Positions 32,139 through 38,522 of a stretch of DNA of 62,152 nucleotides are shown piece after piece (positions within the stretch are counted from its first letter, which is position 1; each line of letters opens with the position of its first letter). The notes beneath the pieces are model-generated. The model was not told where the DNA came from and ran no database searches. It was given only the letters and a program-made list of their open reading frames with translations. Origin of the DNA: a virus; the IMG/VR virus record IMGVR_UViG_3300035523_000151, positions 1 to 62,152 of that record; one strand, 5' to 3'. Both the position numbers and the translations under genes were made by a program.

Positions 32139-32357
32139 GTGATGAAGAAGCAGGCTGAGGCCCTGATGCGCATCATCAACAAGGACATTCCCGGCGTGGA
32201 AACCACGGGCATGTCCAACGTAGAGGAGCGAGCAGCGAACGGCAGGCTCGTCTACAACTACGGCGTGAACTGTCAGGACACCGTGACCGGCGGGCAGTTC
32301 ACCGTCTGGACGCTGGATGACTGGCAGCGCCGGCAGAACCGGCCGCCGGTTGGATAG
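32139..32357 (+). CDS. Hypothetical small protein
   Basis: A 72-aa protein (QAEALMRIINKDIPGVETTG). GTG 32139 or ATG 32142, both behind GAGGAGGGG. Unknown. Confidence 0.55.
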   Translation: MMKKQAEALMRIINKDIPGVETTGMSNVEERAANGRLVYNYGVNCQDTVTGGQFTVWTLDDWQRRQNRPPVG

Positions 32358-32372
32358 GAAGGAGGGGCCGTT

Positions 32373-32621
32373 ATGCCCGAAATCTTGGCCTTGAACGACG
32401 TGGTCCACCAACTCAAGGACGGCCGGTGGGTAGTAGCGAGGTGGGACGAAAAGGCGAATCAGTGGCAAGCGCCGATGACCGCCCAAGAGGCGAAGGCTAC
32501 CAACTGCAGCGCCTACTTTGCCAAGGGGCCAAATGGATTGGAAAGGCTCGGCTGCACATCCTACGCCCAACGCTCCGGGGCCGTGCGGCGAGCGAAGCAG
32601 ACATACTACGGCATCCAGTAG
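32373..32621 (+). CDS. Hypothetical small protein, last of the early unit
   Basis: An 82-aa protein (MPEILALNDVVHQLKDG). Followed 5 bases later by a rho-independent terminator, marking the end of the rightward unit. Unknown. Confidence 0.55.
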   Translation: MPEILALNDVVHQLKDGRWVVARWDEKANQWQAPMTAQEAKATNCSAYFAKGPNGLERLGCTSYAQRSGAVRRAKQTYYGIQ

Positions 32622-32626
32622 CCCAC

Positions 32627-32655
32627 TCCCCCGACCCTCCGGCCGGGGGATTTTT
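32627..32655 (+). terminator. Terminator closing the early operon
   Basis: TCCCCCG pairs with CGGGGGA around a 10-base loop, followed by TTTTT. A textbook rightward intrinsic terminator. Confidence 0.85.
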
Positions 32656-32716
32656 CACGCCCTAAACACGCTCACAACTCTCCGCGCCCGTGTCGAACGG
32701 TGTCATGCATGCGGCA

Positions 32717-32745
32717 TGGACAAATGCCATAAATTCCCTGATAAT
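32717..32745 (+). promoter_or_regulatory. Probable promoter of TPR-peptide cassette 2
   Basis: TGGACA (32717-32722), 17-base spacer, GATAAT (32740-32745). An inverted repeat GGCAT-N6-ATGCC (32713-32728) overlaps the -35. The 16-bp CI-type operator is absent, so this cassette is probably regulated differently from cassette 1. Confidence 0.5.
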
Positions 32746-32776
32746 GGGGTTCGTCGGGAGCGAATATGATGGGGGG

Positions 32777-33649
32777 ATGACGGTGGAGGAAATGTTGGGC
32801 TACCTGGAGACCTGCCAGTACCCACAGGCCTGGGCGCAGTTCGTCCGGCTGCGCACCGCGGGGCCGGTGACGGCGAGTCTGCTGCTGCGGGGCAGTCATG
32901 CGGCATTCGGGCTGCGGGACCTGGCCGAGGCCCGCGAACTGGCGGAGGCGGCACTGGCGAAGTATCCGCACAGCGGTGAGCCGACCCGGCGGCTGGGGCA
33001 GATCCGTTTTCACCTGGCCATGGTGCGCCGGGAACTGGGCGATGCGGCCGGGGCGCTGACGCAATTCGACACGTACCTGACCGAACTGCCCACGCTCTAC
33101 CCGGACCTGGCCGGGACGGAGGGGAAGGCGCACTTCTACCGGGCGCTCTGCCTGCGCCAGCAGGAAGCCCTGGAGGCCGCTGCGGGGGCCTACGAGGAGG
33201 CCCTGCGGCTGATGCCCCCCGCTGATCCGCTGGCCGTCAAGGCCCGCCAGAACGCGGCGTGGGTGCTGTGCCTGCTGAACCGGGGCGAGGCGGCCCAGGA
33301 GCACCTGGCCGCGGCTCGCCCGCTCGCAGGCGACTCCATCGACCGGGCACACCAGACGCTGGGTGAGGCGTTCCTGGCACTCGTCACCGGAGACTCTGCG
33401 CAGGCGGCGGCGCTCTGCGAGCAGCTTTTCCGGACCTCGCACCAGGGGGAAATCACTGACACCGAGGTGCTGTCGCAGGCGGCGTGGCTGGCAGGTCGGG
33501 CCGCCATGGCGCAGCAGCGGTGGGAGGCGGCGGCGGGCCTCGCCGGTGTGGCCGTGACGTTCGCGGCCGATGCGCGGGACGCCCGGCTGATCAACGATGC
33601 TGCGGCGCTGCGGGCGCAGGTGCAGCTGCATCGGAGCGGGGTGCAATAG
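32777..33649 (+). CDS. TPR-repeat peptide-receptor-like protein (Rap-like), cassette 2
   Basis: A 290-aa helical protein with clear TPR-type units (AHFYRALCLRQQEALEAAAGAYEEALRL; QNAAWVLCLLNRGEAAQEHL; ASLLLRGSHAAFGLRDLAEARELAEAAL). No DNA-binding, membrane or catalytic motif is seen. Length and layout match the TPR protein at 2392-3249, although their sequences look only distantly alike. A secreted pre-peptide gene follows after 58 bases and an HTH gene after that. The ATG at 32777 or GTG at 32783 (six bases after GGGGGG) fits the promoter; a GTG at 32690 lies upstream of it. Peptide reception is inferred. Confidence 0.72.
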   Translation: MTVEEMLGYLETCQYPQAWAQFVRLRTAGPVTASLLLRGSHAAFGLRDLAEARELAEAALAKYPHSGEPTRRLGQIRFHLAMVRRELGDAAGALTQFDTYLTELPTLYPDLAGTEGKAHFYRALCLRQQEALEAAAGAYEEALRLMPPADPLAVKARQNAAWVLCLLNRGEAAQEHLAAARPLAGDSIDRAHQTLGEAFLALVTGDSAQAAALCEQLFRTSHQGEITDTEVLSQAAWLAGRAAMAQQRWEAAAGLAGVAVTFAADARDARLINDAAALRAQVQLHRSGVQ

Positions 33650-33707
33650 CACCCCCGGCTCCGCGGGTCCGGTTTCGCCGGGAGATTAAATCGGGGGAGG
33701 GTTTACA

Positions 33708-33875
33708 TTGAAGAAGAAGCTTGCGGCTTTGGTCCTGGCCGTGGTTCTGGCGTTGGGCGTGGCTGGTGTGGCGTCGGCCGAACACGGCAACATCGGCGGC
33801 GTTGGTGTTGGTGGCGTCGTGACCACGCTGGAGCAGGGAACCGGCGGGCCGATTGGCGGCGTCGGGACCCGGTAG
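33708..33875 (+). CDS. Secreted signalling pre-peptide candidate, cassette 2
   Basis: A 55-codon gene starting at TTG 33708 behind GGGGGAGGG. The product has a clear signal peptide: MKKK, a hydrophobic core to residue ~20, and a standard cleavage site VASA|EHG at residues 24/25. The exported 31 residues contain the motif IGGVG twice (GNIGGVGVGG and GPIGGVGTR, the second at the C-terminus). Repeated copies of the active signal within one precursor are known for some Phr-type peptides. It lies between a TPR receptor candidate and an HTH protein. No identity to a known pheromone is claimed. Confidence 0.72.
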   Translation: MKKKLAALVLAVVLALGVAGVASAEHGNIGGVGVGGVVTTLEQGTGGPIGGVGTR

Positions 33876-33908
33876 CACCGGGTCTGTGCGGCGAAGGGAG
33901 GGGTGAGG

Positions 33909-34463
33909 GTGGAATACGTTGTCACCGGCGAGGATGCGCTGCGGGGCCTGGTGCGCGCCGCCAGACGCGGCCAAGGCCTGCGACTTCACGACGTTGCAGA
34001 TAGCGCCGGCGTTTGTATCGGTCACCTGGCCAACTTCGAGAGAGGGGATCGCTCGATGTCGCCGCCGCTGCTATTGAGGACGCTCGCGGCGCTGAACCTG
34101 CAGGTGATTGTGCGTTCTCCCTACCCTCCCGACGCCGCCTGCCCGCATCCTCACTTAAATGTTGATACGAGTGAGGCGACGGCGGAATACCGCATTACCG
34201 ACGTGGGCCAACTGCGCGCCCTGATGCGTGCCGCCCGGCACGGTCAGAGACTGCGACTTCGGGATGTCGCACTGCACGCTCATGGCTGCGACACTCACAT
34301 CAATTCTTGGGAGATGAGCGGCGGCGGAATGTCCCTGCCCGTGCTCTTAACGACGTTGCAGTCGCTCGGGTTGCCGCTGGTGGTACGCTCGGGTTATCCG
34401 CCCGCACCCTACATGCCGTTCAGCCAGAAATACCCGCGGCGAACAGGTTCTGCTTCTGCCTGA
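33909..34463 (+). CDS. Tandem-duplicated HTH-like regulator
   Basis: A 184-aa protein made of two similar ~75-residue halves. Half 1 has GEDALRGLVRAARRGQGLRLHDVAD and ends VIVRSPYPP; half 2 has VGQLRALMRAARHGQRLRLRDVAL and ends LVVRSGYPP. Each half resembles an XRE helix-turn-helix (LRLHDVADSAGV...HLANFERGD). The fused form could act as a single-chain dimer on an operator. It is the third gene of cassette 2 (TPR, peptide, HTH), so it is a candidate partner of the TPR protein. GTG 33909 is chosen by spacing from AGGGAGGGG; GTG 33903 is possible. Confidence 0.65.
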   Translation: MEYVVTGEDALRGLVRAARRGQGLRLHDVADSAGVCIGHLANFERGDRSMSPPLLLRTLAALNLQVIVRSPYPPDAACPHPHLNVDTSEATAEYRITDVGQLRALMRAARHGQRLRLRDVALHAHGCDTHINSWEMSGGGMSLPVLLTTLQSLGLPLVVRSGYPPAPYMPFSQKYPRRTGSASA

Positions 34464-34478
34464 TCGAACCTCTCCGTC

Positions 34479-34508
34479 ACCACCCCCGTATTACAGCGGG
34501 GGTGGTTT
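34479..34508 (+). terminator. Terminator after cassette 2
   Basis: ACCACCCCCG pairs perfectly with CGGGGGTGGT around an 8-base loop, followed by TT. It ends the rightward cassette. Confidence 0.75.
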
Positions 34509-34511
34509 CGC

Positions 34512-34631
34512 GTGGGCGGGTGGCGATATGACCGACGGCACCGATCATGGCAGGCATACGAGCGGGCGCTGCTGTGGGTGGTGCCGATCGTGGCGGCCGG
34601 GCTCCTGGCACAGTGGCTGATGGGCCGGTAA
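34512..34631 (+). CDS. Possible 39-aa membrane peptide
   Basis: A GTG-initiated ORF whose second half is one hydrophobic helix (LLWVVPIVAAGLLAQWLMG). It lies between two terminators and its ribosome site (GGGGGTGG) is the terminator's 3' arm, so expression is doubtful. Confidence 0.35.
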   Translation: MGGWRYDRRHRSWQAYERALLWVVPIVAAGLLAQWLMGR

Positions 34632-34637
34632 CAACGC

Positions 34638-34681
34638 AAAAAGCCCCCGGCGTTCCCTGTGGGGGGAGGCCGGGGGCTTTT
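34638..34681. terminator. Bidirectional terminator at the early/late convergence
   Basis: AAAAAGCCCCCGGC and GCCGGGGGCTTTT form a 13-bp-class stem flanked by A and T runs on both sides. It ends the leftward late operon (last gene 34699-34992) and blocks rightward read-through. Confidence 0.85.
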
Positions 34682-34698
34682 GCTTTGGGACCGCGTAA

Positions 34699-34992
34699 TT
34701 AGGGGGCCGGGGTCGTCGGTGGCTTCTGCGCGCCATCCTTGACCGTGCTCTTGACCATCATGGCCGCCACCCAGAGACCCAGCCAGGCCACCAGGAGGGC
34801 ATACAGGGGTGGTTTGGGCTGCTGGGCGATGTACCAGAGGACCGCCACCAGCAAGGCCAGGAAACCGGGCGCCAGGAACCGGGAGGCGGGGGTCTTGAGC
34901 AGATGCACCATGGCGGCCCGCTCCACCAGCAGGAAAATCACCAGGGCGATGCCCATGCCGAACGCCTGAAGGCCTTCAAGACCAGTGCTCAC
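34699..34992 (-). CDS. Putative holin (three transmembrane segments)
   Basis: A 97-aa protein with three hydrophobic helices (FGMGIALVIFLLVERAAM, FLAPGFLALLVAVLWYIA, YALLVAWLGLWVAAMMV) and a polar C-terminus. It is the last gene of the late operon, 4 bases after the amidase, the usual holin place. The GTG at 34992 follows AAAGGAG. Confidence 0.7.
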   Translation of the reverse strand: MSTGLEGLQAFGMGIALVIFLLVERAAMVHLLKTPASRFLAPGFLALLVAVLWYIAQQPKPPLYALLVAWLGLWVAAMMVKSTVKDGAQKPPTTPAP

Positions 34993-34996
34993 GGAA

Positions 34997-35674
34997 TCAA
35001 CTCCTTTCGATCGAATCCGCCTTCGGCGGCGCCAGCCGCAACGCCACGGCCGCCAGCTCCCACCAGAGCACCGGCTGCATCGGATGCCGCCGCTGCTGAA
35101 GCAGGCCGGCCTGCAGCATCTGATCCATGAGCACGTCCTGCCAGGGCGCCGGCGTGGGCAACCGCCCGATGCCGAACAGCGCCGTGGCCACGTCGCTCTT
35201 GAACTGGTCCCAGGTCCGGCCATACTGCGCCAAGAACGCAATCGGGTCCTGGTGGTCGGTGTCCTGCGGGTAGAGCCGGCTGATGTCGGCGTGTGAGAAC
35301 AGGCGATCGATGCCCCAGCCGTAGCGGTGCAGGATGTCGGCCGCTAACCAGACGGCCCGATTCCAGACCTGCAGGAACTGCGCCGTGGCGTTCGGCCCGG
35401 CCGCCGGTTCGCACATCTCGAAACTGATGCTGTCGGCGTTGGCGGTGGGGCCGTTGGCGGGGCCTACAAACCCCTCGGGCACCAGCTGGCTGATGGAGTC
35501 CCAATCCAGGTAGTAATGCGCCCAGCCATGTTGCCGGGCGCTGTCCAGCCAGCGGAAATGACCCTCGTCGGTGGCGCCGGGGTTGGCCGTGCTATGCGCC
35601 ACCAGACGCGTGGCCGTTAGAGGGGTGCGCTCCTGCAGATCTTCCTGGAGAAACCGCTGCAACACTTGATACAC
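34997..35674 (-). CDS. Endolysin, N-acetylmuramoyl-L-alanine amidase (Amidase_2 type)
   Basis: A 225-aa protein that cuts the bond between muramic acid and the stem peptide at lysis. Zinc ligands fit the family: His27 in LVAHSTANPGA, the histidine in FSHADISR, and Asp/His in TDHQDP. WAHYYLDWDSISQLVP is the usual second block. The last ~50 residues (WQDVLMDQMLQAGLL) look like a small wall-binding or helical domain. GTG 35674 is chosen because AAGGAGG lies 8 bases upstream; the reading from 35695 has none. Confidence 0.9.
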   Translation of the reverse strand: MYQVLQRFLQEDLQERTPLTATRLVAHSTANPGATDEGHFRWLDSARQHGWAHYYLDWDSISQLVPEGFVGPANGPTANADSISFEMCEPAAGPNATAQFLQVWNRAVWLAADILHRYGWGIDRLFSHADISRLYPQDTDHQDPIAFLAQYGRTWDQFKSDVATALFGIGRLPTPAPWQDVLMDQMLQAGLLQQRRHPMQPVLWWELAAVALRLAPPKADSIERS

Positions 35675-35709
35675 GGTGATTACCTCCTTGGGCACGAAAA
35701 TGGCCCGGC

Positions 35710-36063
35710 CTATGCCGAGCGTTCGAGGTGTTTCAGGATCTCTTTGGTCCGGTAGTCGATGCCCTGGATTACCTCAGCCAGCTTCAGCTGCTGGACACGG
35801 ATGTCGTCCACCGCCTTACCCTGCTCCTTGAGGAATCCGTCGATCACCGCCGTGAGCCGCTCGATTGCCCGAGTGTTGTCGACCACCACCGCCACCATGG
35901 CGTCCCGGTCAGGCGGCGCCGCACTCTCTGCCTTCTTGCTCAGTGCCTTGATGGCGCTTTGAGCCAGTGTCACCAGGGAGAGCATGACGGCCACCAGGGC
36001 AATCCACATGGAATATTCGTTCGCCGGTGCCGTGCCTTCTGCCAGGAACATCGTCCAGTTCAT
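35710..36063 (-). CDS. Membrane-anchored coiled-coil protein, second holin-like candidate
   Basis: A 117-aa protein with one N-terminal transmembrane helix (MWIALVAVMLSLVTLAQSAI) and a long helical tail (TRAIERLTAVIDGFLKEQGKAVDDIRVQQLKLAEVIQ). This shape recalls BhlA/XhlA-type lysis proteins placed before the amidase. The ATG at 36063 follows AAGGAGGCG. Confidence 0.65.
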   Translation of the reverse strand: MNWTMFLAEGTAPANEYSMWIALVAVMLSLVTLAQSAIKALSKKAESAAPPDRDAMVAVVVDNTRAIERLTAVIDGFLKEQGKAVDDIRVQQLKLAEVIQGIDYRTKEILKHLERSA

Positions 36064-36111
36064 CGGTATCGCCTCCTTCGCCGCAGTGCCCCCTGCTGCG
36101 CTGGGACATGG

Positions 36112-36138
36112 AGTAGGGCGCCCTTGGCGCGCCCTACT
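36112..36138. other. Hairpin between lysis module and upstream genes
   Basis: AGTAGGGCGC / GCGCCCTACT, a perfect 10-bp stem with a 7-base loop and no U-run. It overlaps the stop codon of the small gene at 36134-36253. It may stabilise or attenuate the late transcript. Confidence 0.5.
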
Positions 36139-36253
36139 GGGAATCATCCAACCAAAACTCCGTCTGATCGCCAGCCCGCGGGTAGACCCGTTTGAAGAGC
36201 CACTTGAACATGTCCCAGTTTTGAGCCCTAAGGAATCGATACTGTAGCGACAT
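36134..36253 (-). CDS. Possible 39-aa protein
   Basis: A reading MSLQYRFLRAQNWDMFKWLF...FWLDDSQ with natural-looking composition, overlapping the end of the P63C/GIY-YIG gene in another frame. The ribosome site is weak. Short proteins of this kind are common in late phage operons, but no family is assigned. Confidence 0.45.
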   Translation of the reverse strand: MSLQYRFLRAQNWDMFKWLFKRVYPRAGDQTEFWLDDSQ

Positions 36254-37025
36254 ACTGCAATAGAGCACCGCTGGGATGAAACCATTCGCGGCGGACTCTG
36301 TCTTCTTCGAATTTCCGATGCAAGGCTTGCTCCAGGCCCCTATTTCCGCGCATCTGCCCAAGGAGACGAAGGGGTACAGGGGATCCGGTCGACAGAGCGG
36401 CCAATCGCTCATCAGGGCGATCGGAGAAGCCGATTTTGATCGGCCCCCCATCTCCCCACTGGATAAAATAGATCCAGCCGCCTCTTGAACAGTCCCGCGT
36501 CTTGCGCTTCTTTTTTCCGGCCGTCGAAGAACCCGAGAACGCAGTGGGCCACCGGTAGCCGCAATCGCGTTCCTCAGCATGATCGTGTTCGAACGATGCA
36601 CGCAGACCGGCCGCCGCAAATCCCTGCATCAATTCAGCAAGGCGCCGAGCAACTCGCTGTAATTTGATGGTTAGCAACCCCGCGCCATCTGCGTCAGACA
36701 GCAACCCATACAGCAGGGCGGGGATTTCACAAGGAAGGCCCTTTCTTATTTCTCCAGCGCTGCCCGTAAACTGGATCGGTTCCGCCAGCGTGGTTACAAG
36801 GAAATCCGGGATTTCTCGGCTAATGTATCGCCTGATACAAGCCGTCAATTCGGATTGACTGGAGAAGCCAACCAATCCCAGAAGAACGTCATAATCAAAG
36901 ACGCGTAGCGGATCGTCATCTGGATCTTCTGGTGATTCCTCCTCCAACACCGCGCACGGAACCGAAACGCCACCGATCTCCAAGGAACCCATGTGAGACG
37001 CCTTCATAACCCGCTGTTCGGTCAT
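36228..37025 (-). CDS. P63C-like N-terminus fused to a GIY-YIG-superfamily (T5orf172/MUG113-like) domain
   Basis: A 265-aa protein. The start (MGSLEIGGVSVPCAVLEEE) follows the P63C pattern, found in phage antirepressor-type proteins. After a basic linker (GKKKRKTRD) the C-terminal ~80 residues read GWIYFIQWGDGGPIKIGFSDRPDERLAAL...LEQALHRKFEEDRVRREWF, the T5orf172/MUG113 kind of GIY-YIG fold. Such fusions occur among phage regulators. It is leftward, in line with the late operon. Base composition is visibly more A+T-rich than its neighbours, suggesting later acquisition. Activity is not established. Confidence 0.65.
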   Translation of the reverse strand: MTEQRVMKASHMGSLEIGGVSVPCAVLEEESPEDPDDDPLRVFDYDVLLGLVGFSSQSELTACIRRYISREIPDFLVTTLAEPIQFTGSAGEIRKGLPCEIPALLYGLLSDADGAGLLTIKLQRVARRLAELMQGFAAAGLRASFEHDHAEERDCGYRWPTAFSGSSTAGKKKRKTRDCSRGGWIYFIQWGDGGPIKIGFSDRPDERLAALSTGSPVPLRLLGQMRGNRGLEQALHRKFEEDRVRREWFHPSGALLQYVATVSIP

Positions 37026-37174
37026 GGTGCAACCTCCTGGCGTTTTTCCAACCTCGGCATGCCATCAAAAATCACCAGCGGGCCGCCGGGAGGTTGGCGA
37101 CGGCGGCCGGGGTGTGCACTCCCCTGCTGGCGAAAAAGGGGCGCAAAGAGGGGCACCCCCTGGTGAGGTGCCCG

Positions 37175-37216
37175 TTGAAAAGTTCGCACCTTTCGCTCAT
37201 ACTGGTGGGCGAAAGG
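37175..37216 (+). promoter_or_regulatory. Promoter and inverted repeat driving the cargo island
   Basis: TTGAAA (37175-37180), 17-base spacer, CATACT (37198-37203). CCTTTCGC (37189-37196) and GCGAAAGG (37209-37216) form an inverted repeat around the -10, a likely operator, and the 3' arm also provides the ribosome site for 37227. The 200 bases upstream (37026-37174) hold a GGGCACC/GGTGCCC repeat and no gene. Confidence 0.6.
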
Positions 37217-37226
37217 GGGTATATCA

Positions 37227-37766
37227 GTGGAGCTTTTTCGAGTGGATACCCCGAACCTGCACCCTGGACATCAAGTCCCGGTGTTTAGCTATAAAAAACG
37301 CTACTCAGGATACCTTAAGGCTCTGCAGCAAGCACTTCTGATTGGGCCTGAAGCGGTGTGGACTCTCTACGTTTCTGATTGCGCAATGGTCCGCAGTTTG
37401 CTAATCGAGGCTATCGTCGAGCACACTCGCCTGACCGTCGCCTCATCTGTTCCTTCCCGCCTGGATTGCCGATTTTGCTTCGCTGATATCGAAAACGCTA
37501 TTCGCTTCCTAACCGGGCAGCGGGAACAGTGGTCCATCTATCGTTGCGAGCCGGGAATCTCTAGTGAGATTGTTGGGGTCTTCGACATGGGATTGCTACA
37601 GATACCCAATGGCCGCTCATTTGAAGAAAGCCTTGACTTGGCGTCCATTTGGGCAAAGAACTATTGGGAATCCCGAAACTGGCCTCCTGATAAGCGATCA
37701 AAACCTGAAGTCATGGTTTGCGGAGAACTTGCGATATGCGAACCGGTCTGGGAACATGGAGGGTAA
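37227..37766 (+). CDS. Hypothetical cargo protein
   Basis: A 179-aa protein read against the late operon from its own promoter. Sequence includes VWTLYVSDCAMVRSLLIEAI and DCRFCFADIENAIRFL. The DNA is noticeably lower in G+C than the flanking genes. GTG start at 37227 after AAAGGGGG. No family recognised; likely a lysogen-expressed 'moron'. Confidence 0.65.
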   Translation: MELFRVDTPNLHPGHQVPVFSYKKRYSGYLKALQQALLIGPEAVWTLYVSDCAMVRSLLIEAIVEHTRLTVASSVPSRLDCRFCFADIENAIRFLTGQREQWSIYRCEPGISSEIVGVFDMGLLQIPNGRSFEESLDLASIWAKNYWESRNWPPDKRSKPEVMVCGELAICEPVWEHGG

Positions 37767-37772
37767 TGCCTT

Positions 37773-38303
37773 ATGCGCGGAAAGGTTAAGACTTGGTTGG
37801 GCCTGACGTTAGGTGCGGTTATGCTCGTCATCATAGCGTCTCCGGGGAACGCCGAAGCCCCGGCCATTCAGTTGGTAGTCGACGGCCGGCCGCTCACCAT
37901 GGACGTGCAGCCGCAGGTCATCGACGGTCGGGTGATGATTCCGGCTCGGGCACTGGCCGAGGCGCTGGGGGCGACGGTGGAATGGGACGGGGCAGGGCGG
38001 CGGGTGGTCGTGAAGAGTAAGGAGGCGGCAAAACCGTTAGTGCAATCCGTCGTCTCTGAGACGAGCGAATGGGTTCGCTTAAAAGACGTCGCCGCTCAAT
38101 ATCCATTGGAAGTCTCTATCCCTGACGGCACAAACGGGATTGTGCACATCGCCGGTAACGGACACCTGGTAAAGCTTCCGACCAAGGGCGCCATAGAATT
38201 CAGCGGAACATCGGAAACCGGTGTCGCCGTCCGAGGAAAATTGACTGACGGAATGCTGTTTGTAAATCTACCCGATCTTCGGAGTGCCGGCTTGATTCCC
38301 TGA
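37773..38303 (+). CDS. Secreted protein with copper amine oxidase N-like domain
   Basis: A 176-aa protein with a signal peptide (basic start, hydrophobic residues ~9-23, cleavage near GNAEA). It then has the Cu_amine_oxidN1-type unit (IQLVVDGRPLTMDVQPQVIDGRVMIPARALAEALGATVEWD, about 32-75), a cell-surface stalk module common in Firmicutes and not itself an enzyme. It lies 6 bases after the previous gene and its 3' end overlaps the convergent gene at 38268 by 36 bases. Probably exported by the lysogen. Confidence 0.75.
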   Translation: MRGKVKTWLGLTLGAVMLVIIASPGNAEAPAIQLVVDGRPLTMDVQPQVIDGRVMIPARALAEALGATVEWDGAGRRVVVKSKEAAKPLVQSVVSETSEWVRLKDVAAQYPLEVSIPDGTNGIVHIAGNGHLVKLPTKGAIEFSGTSETGVAVRGKLTDGMLFVNLPDLRSAGLIP

Positions 38304-38519
38304 TTCCGGGTTAGCTCCAAGCGCGCCGTCGACCGCTTCGAGTTCATTCACAAGCGCCTGCTCTACACCTTGCAGGCGCTTTTGCTGTGCCCGCACGTCC
38401 TCCAGGCGCATCAGGATCTGCTCCCGATGCTTCGGCAAGTCGGCTTCAAGGATCGTCACCGTTTCCGTTCTGGTCAGCGTAACCGTTTTCCCAATCCGAT
38501 CAATCTTTGCCTCTCTCAT
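38268..38519 (-). CDS. Small coiled-coil protein
   Basis: An 83-aa protein: short beta start (VTLTRTETVTI) and a long coiled coil (REQILMRLEDVRAQQKRL). It lies just after the tail endopeptidase-like gene in the late operon, so it may be structural. Unrecognised. Confidence 0.6.
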   Translation of the reverse strand: MREAKIDRIGKTVTLTRTETVTILEADLPKHREQILMRLEDVRAQQKRLQGVEQALVNELEAVDGALGANPESGNQAGTPKIG

Positions 38520-38522
38520 TAA

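Noticed and set aside
36134-36619. 161-codon leftward ORF
   Set aside because: Most of it is a shadow of the P63C/GIY-YIG gene; only the last 39 codons are kept as a possible small gene.
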